Assembly (NCBI RefSeq): GCF_000003605.2
Contig: NW_003159150.1
Location: forward strand, 1 to 31,194
DNA from: Saccoglossus kowalevskii
Taxonomy: Eukaryota; Hemichordata; Enteropneusta; Harrimaniidae
Length of the DNA stretch: 31,194 nucleotides
Direction: 5' to 3'
The notes under the pieces were generated by a model, which saw only the letters and a list, made by a program, of their open reading frames with translations, was not told the origin of the DNA and searched no databases. Below, one piece after another: positions 24,675 to 31,194 of this stretch. The number at the start of each line of letters is the position of its first letter. Position 1 is the first letter of the stretch. The translations under genes and the position numbers were made by a program.

Positions 24675-25460
24675 TCACGACAAGTTCTGATAAGGTGTGA
24701 TACCCCGTTCCTGACAAGTTCTGACAAGGTGAGATACCCCGTTCACGACAAGTTCTGATAAGGTGAGATAGCCCGTGCCCAACAAGTTCTGATAAGGTGA
24801 GATACCCCGTTCACGACAATTTCTGATAAGGTGAGATACCCCGTTCACGACAAATTCTGATAAGGTGAGATACCCCATTCACGACAAATTCTGATAAGAT
24901 GAGATACCCCATTACGAACAAGTTCTGATAAGGTGGGATACCCCGTTCCCGACAAGTTCTGATACGGTGAGATACCCCATTCCCGGCAAGTTCTGATAAA
25001 GTGATATACCCCATTCCCGGCAAGTTCTGATAAGGTGAGATGCCCCGTTCACGACAACTTCTGATAAGATGAGATACCCCATTCCCAACAAGTTCTGGCA
25101 AGGTGAGATACCCCGTTCCTGGCAAGTTCTGATAAGGTGAGATACCCCGTTCCCGGCAAGTTCTGATAAAGTGATATACCCCGTTCCCGGCAAGTTCTGA
25201 TAAAGTGAGATACCCCGTTCCCGGCAAGTTCTGATAAGGTGAGATACCCCGTTCACGACAAGTTCTGATAAGGTGAGATACCCCGTTCACGACAAGTTCT
25301 GATAAGGTGTGATACCCCGTTCCTGACAAGTTCTGACAAGGTGAGATACCCCGTTCACGACAAGTTCTGATAAGGTGAGATAGCCCGTGCCCAACAAGTT
25401 CTGATAAGGTGAGATACCCCGTTCACGACAAATTCTGATGAGGTGAGATACTCCATTCAC
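24675..25460. repeat. Higher-order block M, copy 1
   Basis: This matches 26647-27364. The offset is 1972 (58 units) in the left part and 1904 (56 units) in the right part, so this copy has exactly two more units than the other near 25270-25340. Shared markers are ATTACGAAC (near 24911/26883), GATACGG, GATGCCCCG and GATGAGG. Confidence 0.85.
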
Positions 25461-26009
25461 GACAAATTCTGATAAGATGAGATACCCCATTCCCAACAAG
25501 TTCTGACAAGGTGAGATACCCTGTTCCCGGCAAGTTCTGATAAGGTGGGATACCCCGTTCCCGACAAGTTCTGATAAGGTGAGATACCCCGTTCCCGACA
25601 AGTTCTGATCAGGTGAGATACCCCGTTCCCGGCAAGTCCTGATAAAGTGAGATATCCCATTCCCGGCAAGTTCTGATAAGGTGAGATACCCCGTTTACGA
25701 CAAGTTCTGATAAGATGAGATACCCCGTTCACGACAAGTTCTGATAAGGTGAGATACTCCGTTCACGACAAATTCTGATAAGGTGAGATACCCCGTTCAC
25801 GACAAGTTCTGATAAGGTGTGATACCCCGTTCCCGACAAGTTCTGACAAGGTGAGATACCCCGTTCCCGACAAGTTCTGATAAGGTGAGATACCCCGTTC
25901 CCGACAAGTTCTGATAAGGTGAGATACCCCGTTCCCGGCAAGTTCTGATAAAGTGAGATACCCCATTCCCGGCAAGTTCTCATAAAGTGAGATACCCCGT
26001 TCCCAACAA

Positions 26010-26592
26010 GTTCTGATAAGGTGAGATACCCCGTTCACGACAAGTTCTGATAAGGTGAGATACCCCGTTCACGACAAGTTCTCATAAGGTGTGATACCCC
26101 GTTCCTGACAAGTTCTGACAAGGTGAGATACCCCGTTCACGACAAGTTCTGATAAGGTGAGATAGCCCGCGCCCAACAAGTTCTGATAAGGTGAGATACC
26201 CCGTTCACGACAAGTTCTGATAAGGTGAGATACCCCATTCACGACAAATTCTGATAAGGTGAGATACCCCGTTCCCGGCAAGTTCTGATAAAGTGATATA
26301 CCCCGTTCCCGGCACGTTCTGATAAAGTGAGATACCCCGTTCCCGGCAAGTTCTGATAAGGTGAGATACACCGTTCACGACAAGTTCTGATAAGGTGAGA
26401 TACCCCGTTCCCGGAAAGTTCTGATAAGGTGGGATACCCCGTTCCCGACAAGTTCTGATAAGGTGAGATACCCCGTTCCCGACAAGTTCTGATAAGGTGA
26501 GATACCCCATTCCCGGCAAGTTCTGATAAGGTGAGATACCCCGTTCCCGACAAGATCTGATAAAGTGAGATACCCCGTTCCCAACAAGTTCT
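26010..26592. repeat. Higher-order block K, copy 3
   Basis: CACG is at 26313, exactly 3774 bases (111 units) after copy 2. The unit that reads GATAGCCCGTGCCC in the other copies is GATAGCCCGCGCCC here, as also near 24597. The left neighbour differs from copy 2 and resembles the runs ending near 14800 and 24460. Confidence 0.9.
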
Positions 26593-26646
26593 GATAAGGT
26601 GAGATACCCCGTTCACGACAAGTTCTGATAAGGTGAGATACCCCGT

Positions 26647-27364
26647 TCACGACAAGTTCTGATAAGGTGTGATACCCCGTTCCTGACAAGTTCTGACAAG
26701 GTGAGATACCCCGTTCACGACAAGTTCTGATAAGGTGAGATAGCCCGTGCCCAACAAGTTCTGATAAGGTGAGATACCCCGTTCACGACAATTTCTGATA
26801 AGGTGAGATACCCCGTTTACGACAAATTCTGATAAGGTGAGATACCCCATTCACGACAAATTCTGATAAGATGAGATACCCCATTACGAACAAGTTCTGA
26901 TAAGGTGGGATACCCCGTTCCCGACAAGTTCTGATACGGTGAGATACCCCATTCCCGGCAAGTTCTGATAAAGTGATATACCCCATTCCCGGCAAGTTCT
27001 GATAAGGTGAGATGCCCCGTTCACGACAACTTCTGATAAGATGAGATACCCCATTCCCAACAAGTTCTGGCAAGGTGAGATACCCCGTTCCTGGCAAGTT
27101 CTGATAAGGTGAGATACCCCGTTCCCGGCAAGTTCTGATAAAGTGATATACCCCGTTCCCGGCAAGTTCTGATAAAGTGAGATACCCCGTTCCCGGCAAG
27201 TTCTGATAAGGTGAGATACCCCGTTCACGACAAGTTCTGACAAGGTGAGATACCCCGTTCACGACAAGTTCTGATAAGGTGAGATAGCCCGTGCCCAACA
27301 AGTTCTGATAAGGTGAGATACCCCGTTCACGACAAATTCTGATGAGGTGAGATACTCCATTCAC
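26647..27364. repeat. Higher-order block M, copy 2
   Basis: This is the partner of 24675-25460, shorter by two whole units around 27240. The other differences noticed are single substitutions, such as GTTTACGAC near 26815 where the partner has GTTCACGAC. Confidence 0.85.
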
Positions 27365-27725
27365 GACAAATTCTGATAAGATGAGATACCCCATTCCCAA
27401 CAAGTTCTGACAAGGTGAGATACCCTGTTCCCGGCAAGTTCTGATAAGGTGGGATACCCCGTTCCCGACAAGTTCTGATAAAGTGAGATACCCCGTTCCC
27501 GACAAGTTCTGATAAGGTGAGATACCCCGTTCCCGGCAAGTTCTGTTAAAGTGAGATACCCCATTCCCGGCAAGTTCTGATAAGGTGAGATACCCCGTTC
27601 ACGACAACTTCTGATAAGATGAGATACCCCATTCCCAACAAGTTCTGACAAGGTGAGATACCCCGTTCCCGGCAAGTTGTGATAAGGTGAGATACCCCGT
27701 TCCCGGCAAGTTCTGATAAAGTGAT

Positions 27726-28326
27726 ATACCCCGTTCCCGGCAAGTTCTGATAAGGTGAGATACCCCGTTCATGACAAGTTCTGATAAGGTGAGATACCCC
27801 GTTCACGACAAGTTCTCATAAGGTGTGATACCCCGTTCCTGACTAGTTCTGACAAGGTGAGATACCCCGTTCACGACAAGTTCTGATAAGGTGAGATAGC
27901 CCGTGCCCAACAAGTTCTGATAAGGTGAGATACCCCGTTCACGACAAGTTCTGATAAGGTGAGATACCCCATTCACGACAAATTCTGATAAGGTGAGATA
28001 CCCCGTTCCCGGCAAGTTCTGATAAAGTGATATACCCCGTTCCCGGCACGTTCTGATAAAGTGAGATACCCCGTTCCCGGCAAGTTCTGATAAGGTGAGA
28101 TACACCGTTCACGACAAGTTCTGATAAGGTGAGATACCCCGTTCCCGGAAAGTTCTGATAAGGTGGGATACCCCGTTCCCGACAAGTTCTGATAAGGTGA
28201 GATACCCCGTTCCCGACAAGTTCTGATAAGGTGAGATACCCCATTCCCGGCAAGTTCTGATAAGGTGAGATACCCCGTTCCCGACAAGATCTGATAAAGT
28301 GAGATACCCCGTTCCCAACAAGTTCT
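27726..28326. repeat. Higher-order block K, copy 4
   Basis: CACG is at 28047, exactly 1734 bases (51 units) after copy 3. Right of the block it continues as 21900-22031 does (offset 6426, 189 units). Private changes are GTTCATGAC near 27770 and GACTAGTTC near 27842. Confidence 0.9.
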
Positions 28327-28691
28327 GACAAGGTGAGATACCCTGTTCCCGGCAAGTTCTGATAAGGTGGGATACCCCGTTCCCGACAAGTTCTGATAAA
28401 GTGAGATACCCCGTTCCCGACAAGTTCTGATAAGGTGAGATACCCCGTTCCCGGCAAGTTCTGTTAAAGTGAGATACCCCATTCCCGGCAAGTTCTGATA
28501 AGGTGAGATACCCCGTTCCCGGCCAGTTCTGATAAAGTGATATACCCCGTTCCCGGCAAGTTCTGATAAAGTGAAATACCCCGTTCCCGGCAAGTTCTGA
28601 TAAGGTGAGATACCCCGTTCACGACAAGTTCTGATAAGGTGAGATACCCCGTTCCTGGCAAGTTCTGATAAGGTGAGATACCCCGTTACCG

Positions 28692-29667
28692 GCAAGTTAT
28701 GATAAAGTGAGATACCCCGTTCCCGACAAGTTCTGATAAGGTGAGATACCCCGTTCCCGGCAAATTCTGTTAAAGTGAGATACCCCATTCCCGGCAAGTT
28801 CTGATAAGGTGAGATACCCCGTTCACGACAACTTCTGATAAGATGAGATACCCCATTCCCAACAAGTTCTGACAAGGTGAGATACCCCGTTCCCGGCAAG
28901 TTCTGATAAGGTGAGATACCCTGTTCCCGGCAAGTTCTGATAAAGTGATATACCCCGTTCCCGGCAAGTTCTGATAAAGTGAGATACCCCGTTCCCGGCA
29001 AGTTCTGATAAGGTGAGATACCCCGTTCACGACAAGTTCTGATAAGGTGAGATACCCCGTTCCCGGCAAGTTCCGATAAGGTGGGATACCCCGTTCCCGA
29101 CAAGTTCTGATAAGGTGAGATACCCCGTTCCCGACCAGTTCTGATAAGGTGAGATACCCCATTCCCGGCAAGTTCTGATAAGGTGAGATACCCCATTCCC
29201 GACAAGATCTGATAAAGTGAGATACCCCGTTCCCAACAAGTTCTGATAAGGTGAGATACCCCGTTCATGACAAGTTCTGATAAGGTGAGATACCCCGTTC
29301 ACGATAAGTTCTGATAAGGTGAGATACCCTGTTCACGACAAATTCTGATAAGGTGAGATACCCCGTTCACGACAAGTTCTGATACGGTGTGATACCCCGT
29401 TCCCGACAAGTTCTGATAAGATGAGATACCCCGTTCCCGGCAAGTCCTGATAAAGTGAGATATCCCATTCCCGGCAAGTTCTGATAAGGTGAGATACCCC
29501 GTTTACGACAAGTTCTGATAAGGTGAGATACCCCGTTCACGACAAGTTCTGATAAGGTGAGATACCCCGTTCCCGGCAAGTTCTGATTAAGTGAGATACC
29601 CCGTTCCCGGCAAGTTCTGATAAAGTGAGATACCCCTGTTCCCGGCAAGTTCCGATTAAGTGAGATA
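28692..29667. repeat. Long-range block L, zone C copy
   Basis: This is the partner of 3105-4080. It brings zone A variants (GATTAAG at 29585 and 29652, GATATCCC near 29458, GTTTACG near 29502) into a neighbourhood that otherwise lacks GATTAAG from about 18.4 kb on. Its left neighbour, 28464-28860, also matches 20407-20803 at offset 8057. Its right end runs into an indel-rich patch at about 29625-29790. Confidence 0.85.
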
Positions 29668-29790
29668 CCCCGTTCCCGGCAAGTTCTGATAAGTGAGATA
29701 CCCCGTTTCCCGGCAAGTTCTGATAAAGTGAGATACCCCGTTCCGGCAGTTCTGATAATGTGAGATACCCCGGTTCCGGGCAGTTCTGAT
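29625..29790. other. Irregular patch with single-base gains and losses
   Basis: Examples are ACCCCTGTTCCC, CCGTTTCCCGG, GTTCCGGCAGTTC and CCCCGGTTCCGGGCAG, with unit lengths varying by one to four bases. It separates the end of the long-range block L from block K copy 5. Confidence 0.85.
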
Positions 29791-29798
29791 AAAGTGAT

Positions 29799-30399
29799 AT
29801 ACCCCGTTCCCGGCAAGTTCTGATAAGGTGAGATACCCCGTTCACGACAAGTTCTGATAAGGTGAGATACCCCGTTCACGACAAGTTCTCATAAGGTGTG
29901 ATACCCCGTTCCTGACAAGTTCTGACAAGGTGAGATACCCCGTTCACGACAAGTTCTGATAAGGTGAGATAGCCCGTGCCCAACAAGTTCTGATAAGGTG
30001 AGATACCCCGTTCACGACAAGTTCTGATAAGGTGAGATACCCCATTCACGACAAATTCTGATAAGGTGAGATACCCCGTTCCCGGCAAGTTCTGATAAAG
30101 TGATATACCCCGTTCCCGGCACGTTCTGATAAAGTGAGATACCCCGTTCCCGGCAAGTTCTGATAAGGTGAGATACACCGTTCACGACAAGTTCTGATAA
30201 GGTGAGATACCCCGTTCCCGGAAAGTTCTGATAAGGTGGGATACCCCGTTCCCGACAAGTTCTGATAAGGTGAGATACCCCGTTCCCGACAAGTTCTGAT
30301 AAGGTGAGATACCCCATTCCCGGCAAGTTCTGATAAGGTGAGATACCCCGTTCCCGACAAGATCTGATAAAGTGAGATACCCCGTTCCCAACAAGTTCT
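29799..30399. repeat. Higher-order block K, copy 5
   Basis: CACG is at 30120, 2073 bases after copy 4 (61 units minus one base; the loss falls in the irregular patch just before the block). All six ordered markers are present. Confidence 0.9.
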
Positions 30400-30716
30400 G
30401 ATAAGGTGAGATACCCCGTTCACGACAAGTTCTGATAAGGTGAGATACCCCGTTCACGACAAGTTCTGATAAGGTGTGATACCCCGTTCCTGACAAGTTC
30501 TGATAAGGTGAGATACCCCGTTCCCGGCAAGTTCTGTTAAAGTGAGATACCCCATTCCCGGCAAGTTCTGATAAGGTGAGATACCCCGTTCACGACAACT
30601 TCTGATAAGATGAGATACCCCATTCCCAACAAGTTCTGACAAGGTGAGATACCCCGTTCCCGGCAAGTTGTGATAAGGTGAGATACCCCGTTCCCGGCAA
30701 GTTCTGATAAAGTGAT

Positions 30717-31194
30717 ATACCCCGTTCCCGGCAAGTTCTGATAAGGTGAGATACCCCGTTCACGACAAGTTCTGATAAGGTGAGATACCCCGTTCACGAC
30801 AAGTTCTCATAAGGTGTGATACCCCGTTCCTGACAAGTTCTGACAAGGTGAGATACCCCGTTCACGACAAGTTCTGATAAGGTGAGATAGCCCGTGCCCA
30901 ACAAGTTCTGATAAGGTGAGATACCCCGTTCACGACAAGTTCTGATAAGGTGAGATACCCCATTCACGACAAATTCTGATAAGGTGAGATACCCCGTTCC
31001 CGGCAAGTTCTGATAAAGTGATATACCCCGTTCCCGGCACGTTCTGATAAAGTGAGATACCCCGTTCCCGGCAAGTTCTGATAAGGTGAGATACACCGTT
31101 CACGACAAGTTCTGATAAGGTGAGATACCCCGTTCCCGGAAAGTTCTGATAAGGTGGGATACCCCGTTCCCGACAAGTTCTGATAAGGTGATGA
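30717..31194. repeat. Higher-order block K, copy 6 (cut by window end)
   Basis: CACG is at 31038, again exactly 918 bases after copy 5, so the 27-unit spacing seen between copies 1 and 2 recurs. The window ends inside the block, and its last bases read GGTGATGA where GGTGAGATA is expected. Confidence 0.9.

Larger units (their letters stand above)
1..31194. repeat. 34-bp satellite array filling the entire window (about 917 units)
   Basis: Every part of the window can be laid out as a 34-base unit repeated head to tail in one orientation. Landmarks on the + strand are GTTCCCGGCAAG (unit 1-12), CTGATAAGG (15-23) and GAGATACCCC (25-34). The consensus is about 53% G+C and contains two CpG dinucleotides, one at the unit junction (CCCC|GTT) and one in CCCGG. 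Common variants are GATAAAG, GATATACCCC, GTTCACGACAAG, GTTCCCAACAAG, CCCCATTC, GATTAAG and GTTAAAG. Block offsets elsewhere are mostly exact multiples of 34, so length changes have usually been by whole units. The + strand consensus carries TGA TAA and TGA, so it is closed in all frames. No unique sequence interrupts the array and no flank is visible, so its chromosomal place is unknown. I know of no named satellite family to assign it to. Confidence 0.99.

Noticed and set aside
1-31194. Many overlapping minus strand open stretches of 60-430 codons as protein genes
   Set aside because: All are readings of the same 34-base unit in shifting frames. They overlap each other in two or three frames, many start at GTG or TTG rather than ATG, and they end at recurrent repeat variants. 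There is no ribosome site, non-repeat domain or codon pattern to support a gene.
1-31194. The 34-residue periodic peptide as a TPR, PPR or TAL-effector-like repeat protein
   Set aside because: The 34-residue period is arithmetic (three units of 34 bases). The residues (GISPYQNL, GYLTLSEL, GVSHLIRTC) do not match the conserved positions of those families, and all three frames give equally long readings.
1-31194. CRISPR array
   Set aside because: Repeats abut directly with no unique spacers, and no cas genes are present.
1-31194. Arrays of 34-base recombinase sites such as loxP or FRT
   Set aside because: Those sites have inverted arms around a core. This unit has no inverted arms, and only the length agrees.
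1-31194. CENP-B box in the complement of the unit
   Set aside because: The minus strand TTGCCGGGAACGGGG resembles the box, but it lacks the TTCG part and the spacing between the A and CGGG is one base short.
1-31194. G-quadruplex-forming array on the minus strand
   Set aside because: Each unit has GGG and GGGG three bases apart, but the next pair is more than 20 bases away, beyond the usual loop limit. Many variants also break the first run.
1-31194. Telomeric repeat
   Set aside because: The unit of 34 bases with no short G-rich TTAGGG-like motif does not fit known telomere repeats, and no chromosome end is visible.
31182-31194. The final GGTGATGA as a true array boundary
   Set aside because: Only the last few bases depart from the unit and no unique sequence follows, so a consensus error at a contig end is more likely.
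1-31194. A new defence system, gene cluster or mobile element
   Set aside because: No non-repeat sequence of any useful length exists in the window, so nothing can encode such a system here.

Overview
The whole 31,194-base window is one uninterrupted tandem array of a 34-base unit, roughly 917 copies. It enters and leaves the window mid-array with no unique flanking DNA. Read on the + strand, the commonest unit has GTTCCCGGCAAG at unit positions 1-12, CTGATAAGG at 15-23 and GAGATACCCC at 25-34; an exact example is 2555-2588. I see no protein-coding gene, RNA gene, transposon, CRISPR array, origin or promoter. The many open stretches on the minus strand are by-products of the repeat: its complement has no stop codon in any frame, and 34 is not a multiple of 3, so every reading becomes a 34-residue periodic peptide.

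The units are not uniform. A limited set of point variants recurs in a fixed order, which defines larger blocks of about 0.3-1.1 kb that have been copied within the array. Three zones can be told apart. Zone A (about 1-9.1 kb) is rich in units with GATTAAG and GATATCCC. Zone B (about 9.25-20.8 kb) is a mixture that includes a four-copy block marked by CGAAAAG. Zone C (about 20.8 kb to the end) is dominated by blocks marked by GATAGCCCGTGCCC, TTCTCATAAGG and GGCACGTTC. In zone C these blocks recur at exact multiples of 34, for example 918, 1734, 1972, 2108 and 3774 bases. A block of about 1 kb from zone A reappears about 25.6 kb away inside zone C.

The organism cannot be named from this sequence. 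A satellite this long, with nested higher-order repeats and many variants that look like CpG-to-TpG/CpA decay, suggests nuclear heterochromatin of a eukaryote with CpG methylation (inference). Several short patches of clustered single-base losses in homopolymers sit at block junctions, so some of the long-range order may be assembly or consensus artefact.

No genes work together here. Any biology would lie in the array itself: chromatin packaging, methylation, binding of GATA-type factors to the CTGATAAGG core, or transcription of the repeat.
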